Assembly (NCBI RefSeq): GCF_021513235.1
Contig: NZ_CP090976.1
Location: 248,001 to 312,000, forward strand
DNA: 64,000 nucleotides
Direction of reading: 5' to 3'
DNA from: Kaistella sp. 97-N-M2
GTDB taxonomy: Bacteria; Bacteroidota; Bacteroidia; Flavobacteriales; Weeksellaceae
In this document: positions 33,747 to 42,965 of the stretch, one piece after another
Layout of the letters: each line of letters opens with the position of its first letter
Position numbering within the stretch: position 1 is the first letter of the stretch
Translations under genes and position numbers: made by a program
Notes under the pieces: model-generated
The model's input: only the letters and a program-made list of their open reading frames with translations
The model's database searches: none
Told to the model about the DNA's origin: nothing

Positions 33747-34661
33747 ATGAAAAATCTTCTAAGCCATAAAAAAAACATTAATATAATACTGGGAGCTTTA
33801 CTGACCGTTATTTTCGGGCAGGCGCTGTTTATAGGAAAGCTTTTCTCGGAGAAGGAAAACAAGAATTACGAGGTGAATCTCGTACAGATTAACACCAAAA
33901 AAGACAGCATTGATTATTTGGAGATGCGCAACGACCTGGCTTTGGTGGATCACACCGTGCGCGAACTGAACTCGTTCCTCGCGTCGAAAAATATAACCGA
34001 TGGCAAGATTGAGATGCTTGCGCAGGACAGTATTTCGAACGCCGTTTACCTGGCGAAACAAAGCAACCGCTACAGCCAGTATTTGGTGGATCTGCAAAAT
34101 AAACTTCAGCAGGTTCCACTCGGTATTCCAACGGATGGCTATATTTCTTCGAATTTTGGAAAACGCAAAAATCCGATCCCATTTCGAAATGTTTTGCTGG
34201 CGTCGGTAGGAAGTCCGAAAACTGAAGTGAAAGCTGCACCAAAATACACAGAGGAAAAAGACAGTTTGGGCAATGTAGTGAAAAGAACTTTACTGACCGA
34301 CACAGATAAACCTGCAGAAAAAAACAATACGCCGGCGGAACCCGATCAAATTCAGTTTCATAAAGGATTAGACATTGCCGTTGCTTATGGCACGGATGTT
34401 CGATGTGCGGCAAAAGGAACAGTGATTTTTGCCGGCCAGAAAGGCGGCTACGGAAACTGCGTTATTGTTTCGCACGGCAACGGTTTGGCCACACTTTACG
34501 GACATCTTTCTGAAATATTGGTGAAAACCAACCAAATCATTGAAGTGAATCAGGTGCTCGCGAAATCGGGAAATTCCGGGCGATCAACCGGACCTCATCT
34601 TCACTATGAAGTTCACAAGAACAATACGCCGGTGAATCCGAAATTGTTTTTGAATCTCTAA
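33747..34661 (+). CDS. M23 (LytM-like) metallopeptidase, membrane-anchored
   Basis: A 304-residue protein with an N-terminal membrane anchor (about 12-30), a helical linker (about 40-125) and a C-terminal peptidase domain. The LytM domain carries the zinc ligands in FHKGLDIAV (H..G.D pattern) and HLHYEVH; GGYGNCVIVSHGNGLATLYG is typical. The segment YISSNFGKRKNP begins the domain, and an insertion of about 60 residues separates it from HKGLD, as is common in this family. It probably cleaves peptidoglycan cross-bridges or regulates amidases during division. Terminator follows. Confidence 0.88.
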   Translation: MKNLLSHKKNINIILGALLTVIFGQALFIGKLFSEKENKNYEVNLVQINTKKDSIDYLEMRNDLALVDHTVRELNSFLASKNITDGKIEMLAQDSISNAVYLAKQSNRYSQYLVDLQNKLQQVPLGIPTDGYISSNFGKRKNPIPFRNVLLASVGSPKTEVKAAPKYTEEKDSLGNVVKRTLLTDTDKPAEKNNTPAEPDQIQFHKGLDIAVAYGTDVRCAAKGTVIFAGQKGGYGNCVIVSHGNGLATLYGHLSEILVKTNQIIEVNQVLAKSGNSGRSTGPHLHYEVHKNNTPVNPKLFLNL

Positions 34662-34679
34662 ATCAAGGCTAAAAACACA

Positions 34680-34708
34680 AACGCTTCCGTTTATCGGGAG
34701 CGTTTTTT
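34680..34708 (+). terminator. Terminator after the M23 peptidase gene
   Basis: AACGCTTCCG (34680-34689), loop TTTAT, CGGGAGCGTT (34695-34704, one G-U pair) and a T run. Confidence 0.82.
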
Positions 34709-34960
34709 GTTGGAAGAAGAGAATTACTAAAATTACGTTCACTTCAACACGCATTTGAACAAATGAGATTTCATCGATACCACCGAATTTTGATTTAATT
34801 TTTGAGAAACGTCGGTTCATCTGCATTGAAATCGGTTAAGTTCTATTCTTAAAATTTTCCAGGATGATTTATAAGAACAAAAGATTTTTGCCCTCATTTA
34901 AAGGTTCAGTTTAGATAAATTTACCCAAATTTGCAGCACGTCGAAAAATGAAGCTGAACC

Positions 34961-37077
34961 ATGAAATTATGTATTGCAGAAAAACCTAGTGTTGCGCGGG
35001 ATATTGCCAAAGTTTTGGGCGCAAACATGTCAAAACAGGGATATTTTGAAGGCAATGGTTATTGGGTAACCTGGACTTTTGGTCATTTCTGCACCCTGAA
35101 AGAACCGCATGATTACGAACCCCATTTAAAATCCTGGGCGTTATTTAATCTGCCGATTATTCCAGAGCCTTTCGGCATTAAACTGATTTCGAATGCGGGT
35201 GTTGAAAAACAGTTTAAAACCATTGAGAAATTGGTTACAGATTGCAATGAAGTGATCAATTGTGGTGATGCGGGCCAGGAAGGCGAACTCATTCAACGGT
35301 GGGTTTTGCAGAAAGCAAAATGCAAAAAACCCGTGAAGAGGCTGTGGATCTCGTCACTGACGGAGGAAGCCATCAAAGAAGGTTTCAATAATTTAAAACC
35401 TGCAGAAGATTATCAAAATCTTTATCTGGCGGGAAATGCGCGCGCCATCGGCGACTGGCTTTTAGGCATCAACGCGACGCGGCTTTTTACAAAAAAATTT
35501 GGCGGCAATAAAACCGTGCTTTCGATAGGTCGTGTTCAAACGCCGACTTTAGCCATGATCGTTCAGCGGCAAAAGGAAATCGAGGCTTTTTCCACGGAAG
35601 AATATTGGGAGCTCAAAACCAAATACCGCGACGTTCTTTTCACGGCCGCGATCGACCGTTTAAAAACAAAAGAAAAAGCGGAGAAAGGTCTGCACTATTT
35701 AAAGCAAAACATTTTCGAGATCCTCTCTTTTGAAATTAAAGAAGGAAAAGAGAAAAACCCAAGATTGTTCGATTTGACGGCATTGCAGGTTGAAGCCAAC
35801 AGGAAATTCGGTTATTCCGCGGAAAATACTTTAAAATATATTCAAAGTCTCTACGAGAAAAAACATACCACTTATCCAAGAGTTGATACAACTTACCTGT
35901 CGGAAAGTCTCCATCCGAAAATCCCCGGAATTTTACAAAGCATGAATTTTTACAGCGACTTAACGACGCCACTTCTCGCTCAAACCATTCCCAAATCCAA
36001 AACGGTTTTTGATGATGCCAAAGTAACCGACCACCACGCCATCATTCCGACAGAAATCGCGCCGTCGGCAAGTTTAAGTCGCGAAGAAAAATTAATCTAC
36101 GATCTGGTGGCGAAACGTTTTATTGCTGTTTTTTACCCCGAATGTAAAATTTCAAATACGTTGGTGGAAGGTCAGGTGGGCACAATTCCGTTTAAAACAA
36201 CCGGCCGACAGATTTTGGAACTAGGCTGGCGCGAAGTGTATGTAAAAGACAATAAAGAAGAACCCGAAAAAAAGCATAAGGAGGACGAGCAGACGATTCC
36301 AGAATTTAAAGTTGGCGAAAAAGGTCCGCATAAACCCGTTATTCATCAGGGGAAAACAAGTCCGCCCAAAGCGTATACAGAAGCAACTTTGCTTCGCGCC
36401 ATGGAAACTGCAGGTAAGCAGGTTGATGACGAAGAACTGCGCGAAATGATGAAAAATAACGGCATCGGAAGACCCTCTACCCGCGCCAATATTATCGAAA
36501 CACTTTTTAAGAGAAATTACATTGAGCGCAAGAAAAAAAATATTTTAGCAACTTCCACCGGTGTTCAGCTCATCGATACCATTCAGGATGAGTTGTTGAA
36601 AAGTCCCGAATTAACGGGAGAATGGGAATTTAAACTGCGAAAAATTGAGCGTGGCGAATACGATGCTGCGCAATTTAAAGAGGAACTTATTACGATGGTA
36701 ACAGATTTAACGCGGAAAGTCATCAACGAAAAAGCGAAAGCAATTTTTTTTGAGGAAGAAATTCAGACGAAAGAAAAAAAGAGCCCACACCACGGAAGAT
36801 CACGACAATCATCTGGGAAGAAACGCAATGTCCGAAATGCAGGGAAAATAAACTAATGAAAGGAAAAACGGCCGTTGGCTGTACGAATTTTAAAGGTTGT
36901 GGTTTTAAAGTGCCGTTTCAGGTCTTCGAAAAGAAACTGACAGAAAAACAGATCTTGGATCTTGTAATCAAAGGAAAGTCTGCCAAACTGAAAGGTTTTT
37001 CAGATCACCCCGAAAATTTATCAGAAGGCATTTTGCGTTTGACAGGAGATTCCAAGATTGTATTGAAAAAAGACTAA
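34961..37077 (+). pseudogene. topB: DNA topoisomerase III (type IA), frameshifted near the C-terminus
   Basis: A type IA topoisomerase that relaxes or decatenates DNA by single-strand passage. N-terminal TOPRIM: LCIAEKPSVARDIAKVLG and NCGDAGQEGELIQRWV, where the usual DxD reads D-A-G. Active-site Tyr in YPRVDTTYL near 305; SIGRVQTPTLAMIV and NNGIGRPSTRANI also fit. The frame of 34961-36856 then runs into 25 nonsense residues. Adding one A to the A run at 36774-36780 joins it to the frame ending 37077, restoring a zinc-ribbon tail (CPKC ... GCTNFKGCGFKVPF). Full length is about 705 residues. I judge the break a likely sequencing error. Confidence 0.88.
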
Positions 37078-37240
37078 ACCTTTGTCCTTTTAAAAAACAC
37101 ATAATTTGGCTGATAATCAACGTTCACATTTAGTTAAAAATACAGAATAATTAAATGTCCTTAAACCGCTGATTTTCCTCGAAAAACTAAAATATTTTGC
37201 GACGTTAATGCTTTAAAAACGAACTGTAAATCTAAATTCT

Positions 37241-37248
37241 TACCTTTG
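37241..37248 (+). promoter_or_regulatory. -7 box for slyD
   Basis: TACCTTTG matches TAnnTTTG, about 86 bases before the slyD ATG; a moderately long leader. Confidence 0.5.
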
Positions 37249-37333
37249 CACCCGACAAGGTTTAACCGAAAAGTCAGCCGTTAAATCCTACCATTTTAAT
37301 AAAAGGATAAAGATCCTTACTAACATTTATCTC

Positions 37334-37834
37334 ATGACAATAGACAAAAATCACGTTGTAGCTTTACAGTACACGCTGCACGCCATTGAAGAAAACGGTG
37401 AAAAAACCTTCATCGAAAAAACAGATGCTGAAAATCCTTTCACTTTTTTATACGGTGTAGGAATGATGTTGCCAAAATTTGAAGAACACCTTCAGGGAAT
37501 GGTTGCAGGCGATAAAAAATCGTTTACCATTGTTCCGGAAGAAGGATATGGCGACAAAGACGACAATGCCAAAACAGATTTGCCTTTGGCAATGTTCGAG
37601 GAATCCGGAATTCCGCCGGTTGGTGCCATTTTACCGTTGCAGGACCCGGAAGGAAATCATTTAAACGCGATTGTTTTGGAAGTTACGCCGGAAGCCGTTG
37701 TGGCCGATTTGAATCATCCAATGGCGGGGAAAACTTTGCATTTCGACCTGGAAGTAGAATCCACCCGACCTGCAACTGAAGAAGAGTTGGATCACGGTCA
37801 CGCCCATGGTGTTGATGGAAACGAGGAACACTAA
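37334..37834 (+). CDS. slyD: FKBP-type peptidyl-prolyl isomerase, SlyD-like
   Basis: A 166-residue cytoplasmic chaperone and prolyl isomerase. FKBP domain split by the insert-in-flap domain: FLYGVGMMLPKFEEHLQGM, then VPEEGYGDKDDNAKTDLPL and the flap region, with NHPMAGKTLHFDLEV closing the FKBP fold. The tail is short and mildly His-rich (HGHAHG), so the nickel-binding capacity seen in E. coli SlyD is probably reduced. Monocistronic with its own terminator. Confidence 0.88.
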   Translation: MTIDKNHVVALQYTLHAIEENGEKTFIEKTDAENPFTFLYGVGMMLPKFEEHLQGMVAGDKKSFTIVPEEGYGDKDDNAKTDLPLAMFEESGIPPVGAILPLQDPEGNHLNAIVLEVTPEAVVADLNHPMAGKTLHFDLEVESTRPATEEELDHGHAHGVDGNEEH

Positions 37835-37853
37835 GCATTCTTTCTTACGAATT

Positions 37854-37881
37854 AAAAGCTGCAGTTTATTGCAGCTTTTTT
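37854..37881 (+). terminator. Terminator after slyD
   Basis: AAAAGCTGCA (37854-37863), loop GTTTAT, TGCAGCTTTT (37870-37879) plus T; it separates slyD from the convergent Kdp operon. Confidence 0.88.
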
Positions 37882-37936
37882 CGTAATTGATCTTTCCAAT
37901 CTATTTTTTTAGGCGGTTTTAATTTGTGTTCTTAAA

Positions 37937-39646
37937 TTACAAAATCACCCAAAAAATGCTTCCTTCATTCACCGAACTGTCAACGCCAATTTCGCCGCCC
38001 TGTTTTTCAATAAAATTTTTGCTGATGGCCAAGCCTAAACCGGTTCCATTCTGGAAATCTTCGGGAACCTGAAAATATCGGTCGAAAACTTTGGAATGAT
38101 ATTTTGAATCGATACCTTTTCCAAAATCCTGCACGGAAAATTTAATTTTATCGGAAACATTTTCAGTTTTAATGATGATCTTTTTTCCAACTTCGGAATG
38201 TTTAATCGCGTTGGTTAGGAAATTATTGAGCACCCAAACCGTTTTGTCAAAATCAGCTTTGACGATCGAATTTTCTTCTGTTTTAATTTCTGTTTCGAGT
38301 TGAATTTCCTTATTTTCTGCAACAATCTGATTATTAGAAACCGCTTTTTTAACCAAATCTGAAACATTACAATCCTGAATATTCAGGCGGATATTTCCGC
38401 TTTCTGCCTGCGATAAATTCAGCAATTCTCCCGTGATGTTCAGTAACCGGTCGCCGTCTTCGTCGATGCTTTTTAAGAGTTCTTTTTGCTGTTCATTCAG
38501 CGTGCCGAACTTTTCACTTTTGAGCAGTTGCGTTCCCATTTTCATGGAGGAAATCGGCGTTTTCAATTCGTGCGAGACCGTAGCGATGAAATTCGTTTTC
38601 GCAAAGTCGAGTTCTTTGTAAGCGGTAATATTTCTGAGTAAAATCACTTTGCCGGCGTCTTTTTTCATTGTTTCTCCGGTGGGAATAATGCTGATCGGAA
38701 TGATTTCCGGTTCAAAATAACTTTCTTTCTGATCGGCAAAAATTTTCATCGGCGCTTCGGATTTTTCTTCCAACGAGGCGTTTCGCAGTAATTCCCGCAA
38801 CAGGTCATTATTTACGGCGATTTCGGAGGCAGTTTTCCCGGCCAGATCTTCGCGAACCAAACCCGATATTTTCAGGGCTTCTTCATTGATAAAGTTGATG
38901 TGATTATTTTCATCCAAACCGATCACCGGATCGTGCATATTGGCGATGAGCATTTCTACGCGCTTTTTATTCATCAGGTTTTTGGACAAACTGCTGTTTT
39001 GATATTCTTCGAGTTTTTTCGCCATCGAATTGAAGGAATTTGCGAGATCTTCAAATTCTGCGCTTCCTTTAAAATGAATGCGTTCATGGTAATTTTTATT
39101 TGCGATCTGTTTGATACTTTCCGTGAGTTCGCGAATCGGACGTGCAATATTTCCAGGCAAATTAAAAAGCAAAGTAAACGCAATTAAAAAACAAACACTT
39201 CCCAAAGAAATCACCCAGGTTGTCGCAGATTGAGAGGTCGCAATCGCGGTATCACTTTTTTGCACGATCGCACTCATGTTCAAACGCATCAATTCTACAA
39301 GATCATTTCGGATGAGTTTTTCCGTTTCAGAATTCGGGGTCTGCTCAAAATTTTGAAAATGCGTTCTTAAACTTTGATAGGCATCTTCTTCTCCTATTTC
39401 CGTTAAATTTTTACCTTCTAAAATCAAATTATTTTTAAAGATCTCAGTTTGAGTGCTGTCCTCGGAAATTTTATCCAAAGACAACATCATATTTTTAGAA
39501 TATTCCAAAGAATTATAATTGGCGATCAGAATTTTTTCGGTATCTGATTTTTGTTTGTAAATATTGATGGCACTTACGACGGAAAGCAGGACGATCATCA
39601 GAAATAAAAGCCCGACACCGAGCGTAAGTTTGGTTTTAATTTTCAT
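37937..39646 (-). CDS. Membrane histidine kinase (HAMP-PAS-HisKA-HATPase) of the Kdp locus
   Basis: A 569-residue sensor kinase. Two transmembrane helices (about 8-28 and 143-163) flank an extracytoplasmic helical sensor domain; then HAMP, a PAS domain (IANMHDPVIGLDENNHINFIN), HisKA with phospho-His 359 in ATVSHELKTP, and HATPase with NFLTNAIKHSE, DFGKGID and GTGLGLAISKNF. It is the last gene of the kdp run, 61 bases after the KdpD sensor half. I infer that it supplies the kinase missing from that protein and phosphorylates the NtrC-type regulator at 47544-48857. Signal sensed is unknown. Confidence 0.85.
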   Translation of the reverse strand: MKIKTKLTLGVGLLFLMIVLLSVVSAINIYKQKSDTEKILIANYNSLEYSKNMMLSLDKISEDSTQTEIFKNNLILEGKNLTEIGEEDAYQSLRTHFQNFEQTPNSETEKLIRNDLVELMRLNMSAIVQKSDTAIATSQSATTWVISLGSVCFLIAFTLLFNLPGNIARPIRELTESIKQIANKNYHERIHFKGSAEFEDLANSFNSMAKKLEEYQNSSLSKNLMNKKRVEMLIANMHDPVIGLDENNHINFINEEALKISGLVREDLAGKTASEIAVNNDLLRELLRNASLEEKSEAPMKIFADQKESYFEPEIIPISIIPTGETMKKDAGKVILLRNITAYKELDFAKTNFIATVSHELKTPISSMKMGTQLLKSEKFGTLNEQQKELLKSIDEDGDRLLNITGELLNLSQAESGNIRLNIQDCNVSDLVKKAVSNNQIVAENKEIQLETEIKTEENSIVKADFDKTVWVLNNFLTNAIKHSEVGKKIIIKTENVSDKIKFSVQDFGKGIDSKYHSKVFDRYFQVPEDFQNGTGLGLAISKNFIEKQGGEIGVDSSVNEGSIFWVIL

Positions 39647-39707
39647 GGAAAAGAAATTAAATCAGAAAAATAATTTTGATACATTTTTAAAAATTTCAGC
39701 TGCAAAT

Positions 39708-40820
39708 TTAAGACAGTATAATGATATCGACCTTTTCGTTCATCATCTCATTGACAAAGTTATGAAACCAGTTGAGTCGGAAAAACTGCTGAAAAAAATT
39801 AAGATGCGGTTTCCCGATGCAAACGGTCGTTATTTTGTTTTCCTGAACGTATTCAAGAATCGCCTCGGAAATAGAATTTCCATTCTTTTTCACCACTTGA
39901 GCGCCCATTTCCTGCGCGAAATTCAGGTTATTGATGAGGAACCGCTGTTTATCCAACGCAATTTTATCCGGATTTTCTTTCGGAATTTGCACATATAAAA
40001 CCGTCCATCTGCTGTTGTAATAACTCGCCAAACGCGCGGTTTTACGAATCACGGCTTTTGCGGTTTTTTCGTTGCTGCTGATGCAGGCGAGAAATTTTTC
40101 AGGTCGCGTATTCACCGATTTCGTGACTTCGGTTTCCACTTTTTTCTCCACATGGGTTGCGACTTCCTTTAAAGCCAGTTCGCGCAACTGAAGAATATGA
40201 TCGCTCTTAAAAAAATTATTGAGGGAATTTTGAATTTTATCTGCAGGATAAATTTTGCCTTCCTTCAAACGGGAAATGAGTTCATCGGCCGTTAGATCGA
40301 TGTTGACCACCTCATCGGCAAGCGCCAAAATTTTATCCGGAACCCTTTCTGCGACTTCAATTCCGATGATATTTTTAACGCTTTCATTCAGACTTTCAAT
40401 GTGCTGAATATTTACGGCACTAATGACGTTGATTCCGGCCTCGAGAATTTCCAGGACATCCTGCCATCTTTTTTTGTTCGCGCTTCCTTCTACATTAGTG
40501 TGCGCTAATTCATCCACGATCACAATTTCCGGATGATCATTAATGATGGCTCGGACATCCATTTCTTCTAAATATTTTCCTTTGTAAAAAATCGATTTTC
40601 GTGGAATCGCGGGAATACCTTCTACCAACGCAATCGTTTCTGCGCGAAGATGCGGTTCGATGTAGCCGATCTTAATATCAATTCCATGTTTCAACAAAGA
40701 ATGCGCTTCCTGCAACATTCGGTAGGTTTTTCCCACACCGGCGCTCATTCCAATGTAAATCTTGAATTTTCCGCGTTTGGATTTCTGAATGAGTTCGAGG
40801 AAATGTTCGGCTGAAGACAT
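39708..40820 (-). CDS. kdpD: KdpD N-terminal sensor module without kinase
   Basis: A 370-residue soluble protein equal to the N-terminal cytoplasmic half of classical KdpD: the KdpD domain with Walker A GMSAGVGKTYRML (24-36) and Walker B IVIVDELAHTN, followed by a universal-stress-protein-like domain (about 245-370). The four-helix membrane and kinase halves are absent, not frameshifted: the gene ends cleanly. In E. coli KdpD this half senses turgor/K+ and ATP and tunes kinase and phosphatase activity. Here it would act in trans on the adjacent kinase (inference). The stop is 61 bases before that gene. Confidence 0.88.
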   Translation of the reverse strand: MSSAEHFLELIQKSKRGKFKIYIGMSAGVGKTYRMLQEAHSLLKHGIDIKIGYIEPHLRAETIALVEGIPAIPRKSIFYKGKYLEEMDVRAIINDHPEIVIVDELAHTNVEGSANKKRWQDVLEILEAGINVISAVNIQHIESLNESVKNIIGIEVAERVPDKILALADEVVNIDLTADELISRLKEGKIYPADKIQNSLNNFFKSDHILQLRELALKEVATHVEKKVETEVTKSVNTRPEKFLACISSNEKTAKAVIRKTARLASYYNSRWTVLYVQIPKENPDKIALDKQRFLINNLNFAQEMGAQVVKKNGNSISEAILEYVQENKITTVCIGKPHLNFFQQFFRLNWFHNFVNEMMNEKVDIIILS

Positions 40821-40856
40821 TTTTTTTGAAATTAATTTTTTAAGAATTGAAGATTT

Positions 40857-41005
40857 TTTTTAACCACAAATTCACAAAAGATGATTGTTAGAAATTGGAA
40901 GTCGAAGCTTACAAAACTGAAAATCTATAGATTTAAAACTTTGTGTTCTATTTTATGCAGATTTACTTTTATTCAATTTTATCTTTGTGCCTTTGTGGTT
41001 TAAAA
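40857..41005. repeat. Inverted-repeat element between barrel gene and kdpD
   Basis: TTTTAACCACAAATTCACAAAAG at the left and TTTGTGCCTTTGTGGTTTAAAA at the right form a terminal inverted repeat; the inside is AT-rich with no ORF. Blocks of this look recur in flavobacterial intergenic DNA (inference). It fills most of the 187-base gap inside the Kdp operon. Confidence 0.6.
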
Positions 41006-41007
41006 TT

Positions 41008-42090
41008 TCAAAACCAGGCAGAAAGACTTGTAGTAATAAAGAAATTGGTGCTTTCCGGCATATTATCTTTCATAAAGATCGCATCTTTTGAAGAAAATCC
41101 TCTCGCTTCGGTTCGCCATAAAATATTTTTATGAATTTCATGATCCACATTCAAAGAATACCCAAAAGTTTGAAAGCCATTTGGTGTTGAAGTTCCGATG
41201 ATCACGCCTTTTTCATCATTGTAGTACTCTACTCTTCCCCCGATTTTTGTTTGAGCATTAACCGCATAGCTCAACAATAAATTGGGAGAATACCACAAAT
41301 TATATTTCTCACTTCCTTTTGCGTTTTGTTCGGCTCCAGCGTCGAAACCGGCAATTGCGGACCATTTTTCTCCGAGATTAAAGTTAGCGTATAAATCGTG
41401 AAAATAACGCATCTTTTTATCATCAGTAGGTTTATCGTTTCCGATAAAAGAACTGCTGTTCAAACTGAAATTGTCGGAAAATTTGTAGGTGATCTGATGT
41501 CCAAAAGCCAAAGTTTGATTTCCTTCGACACGCGCAATTCTTTGCCAACCGTTTAAAACCAAACCGCTTAAAAATAATTTTCCGTTATCTGAAGTGTAGG
41601 AAATCTTCGCACCAGTTTCAAAATAAGGCGAATTTTCTGCCGCGATACTTCGGGTCAAAGTCATGTTGTCTTTTCCGATCGCACTTTCCCACCCGATGTG
41701 CGAAGGCATAATTCCCGCATCGATCCAGATGTTTTTAGTTTTCGAAATTTTGAAACCGATGTTGGCTTCGTTGATGAGTTTTAGCGCATCCTGTTCTGCG
41801 GAAAGATTATCCTGCGCGTAAGTTCCCGCCATTAAAGCCAGATTCGCACGTATATTTTCGCTTGAATAATTTGCTTTTACCAATCCTAAATTCAAATTAA
41901 ATTCATTATGACGGTTGTACGTGTATAAAAACGGTTGACGAATGTGATTCTCGGGTTGGTTGAAATCGTAGGAATAAAAGATTTCGGCGTAAGCGGAAAA
42001 AGAAACTTTTGGCGCGTCGGTTTCTGGTGTTTCCTGCGCATTAAAAATTCCGAAAGCCATTAAAGAGGCTGATATAATTAATTTTTTCAT
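41008..42090 (-). CDS. Outer-membrane beta-barrel (BBP2-like porin) of the Kdp locus
   Basis: A 360-residue secreted barrel: signal peptide 1-18 (ends F-N-A-Q), then VSFSAYAEIFYSYDFNQP, strands alternating hydrophobic and aromatic residues, GIMPSHIGWESAIGKDN near 133-149, and a terminal aromatic (TTSLSAWF). The pattern fits the BBP2 family of outer-membrane porins. It stands between kdpC and kdpD on the same strand, and a barrel here would let K+ cross the outer membrane under potassium starvation (inference from position). Ion selectivity not established. Confidence 0.78.
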   Translation of the reverse strand: MKKLIISASLMAFGIFNAQETPETDAPKVSFSAYAEIFYSYDFNQPENHIRQPFLYTYNRHNEFNLNLGLVKANYSSENIRANLALMAGTYAQDNLSAEQDALKLINEANIGFKISKTKNIWIDAGIMPSHIGWESAIGKDNMTLTRSIAAENSPYFETGAKISYTSDNGKLFLSGLVLNGWQRIARVEGNQTLAFGHQITYKFSDNFSLNSSSFIGNDKPTDDKKMRYFHDLYANFNLGEKWSAIAGFDAGAEQNAKGSEKYNLWYSPNLLLSYAVNAQTKIGGRVEYYNDEKGVIIGTSTPNGFQTFGYSLNVDHEIHKNILWRTEARGFSSKDAIFMKDNMPESTNFFITTSLSAWF

Positions 42091-42242
42091 TGTTTTTTTA
42101 GATGTGAGATGTGAGATGTGCGATATTAGATTTTAATGCGAACTTTTAAATAAGATTCAATTTTTGAAATCTCTGATTAAATAATTCCCTGAATTACCAA
42201 ATTCATTGAAAGTCTATTATCTTTTTTCTTTTCTCTCCTTAT

Positions 42243-42800
42243 TTATTTAAGATTTTCTAAAGCTGCGTTCAGTTTCAACACATTTACTTTTTGAGGCGCA
42301 AAGAAAACGATATTCTCGTCTGAAGCGTTTTGCGCGATCAATTCTTTCACTTTTTCTTTGGAAATATTTCTGGCTTTTGCAACGCGGTCGATTTGAAACT
42401 CGGCGGCTGGAACTGAAATATTCGGATCCAATCCACTTCCACTTGAGGTAATGAGATCTACCGGGATTTTCATTTCGGTCATGGTTGGATTTTGCATTAA
42501 AAGCGTGTCGATTCTTTTTTGAACATCCGCTAAATATTCCGGATTGTTCGGTCCTTTATTGCTTCCGCCACTTCCGGCAGCATTGTAATCAACCGCAGAA
42601 GGTCTGCCGTGAAAATATTGCGGAAGCGTAAATTGCTGACCGATAGTGGCGTATTGTTTTTTTCCATTGATGGTGATCTGTTCGCCTAAACCTCTTTCAG
42701 GCGTTATTTTTGCGATCCCGAAAACAAATAGTGTGAAAACTCCGATGACTGCGACCATTCCAAAAGTTAAGACGATGGCTGGTCTGATATATTTTTTCAT
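42243..42800 (-). CDS. kdpC: Potassium-transporting ATPase KdpC subunit
   Basis: A 185-residue subunit of the Kdp ATPase that raises the ATP affinity of KdpB. One N-terminal membrane helix (about 8-28), then the conserved FHGRPSAVDYNAAGSGGSN and LITSSGSGLDPNISV motifs that identify KdpC. It lies 165 bases after kdpB, with a dispersed repeat in the gap. In the same run as kdpFAB upstream. Confidence 0.95.
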   Translation of the reverse strand: MKKYIRPAIVLTFGMVAVIGVFTLFVFGIAKITPERGLGEQITINGKKQYATIGQQFTLPQYFHGRPSAVDYNAAGSGGSNKGPNNPEYLADVQKRIDTLLMQNPTMTEMKIPVDLITSSGSGLDPNISVPAAEFQIDRVAKARNISKEKVKELIAQNASDENIVFFAPQKVNVLKLNAALENLK

Positions 42801-42874
42801 TTTTTTAAAAATTAAAAGTTGATTAACTGACTGATTTTTTTATTGAAAACTAAGTTTTGAAAGAAGCAATTGTT

Positions 42875-42963
42875 GCAGCCCGACTTGAATGGAGCTCTTT
42901 TTGTGACGAGGCACGAGGAGCAAAAAAGCGGGAATGGAAGGCGGAAAAAGCTGCCCAAAAAAA
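42875..42963. repeat. Dispersed foldable repeat, 'GGAGCTC' family, copy B
   Basis: Same skeleton as 6158-6247: CCCGACTTGAATGGAGCTC, TTTTTG...CAAAAA hairpin, GCGGGAATGGAAGGCGG, CTGCCCAAAAAAA. The outer GCAG here pairs with CTGC at the right end, whereas copy A has GCGC and GCGC: the two ends change together. Lies between kdpB and kdpC. Confidence 0.6.
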
Positions 42964-42965
42964 TT

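Noticed and set aside
33889-34413. 174-residue open frame on the minus strand
   Set aside because: Antisense to the M23 peptidase; Cys/Pro-rich composition with no domain.
39708-40820. kdpD as a frameshifted full-length gene
   Set aside because: Stop is clean, the next gene has its own membrane sensor with HAMP/PAS, and no KdpD membrane domain remnant lies between.
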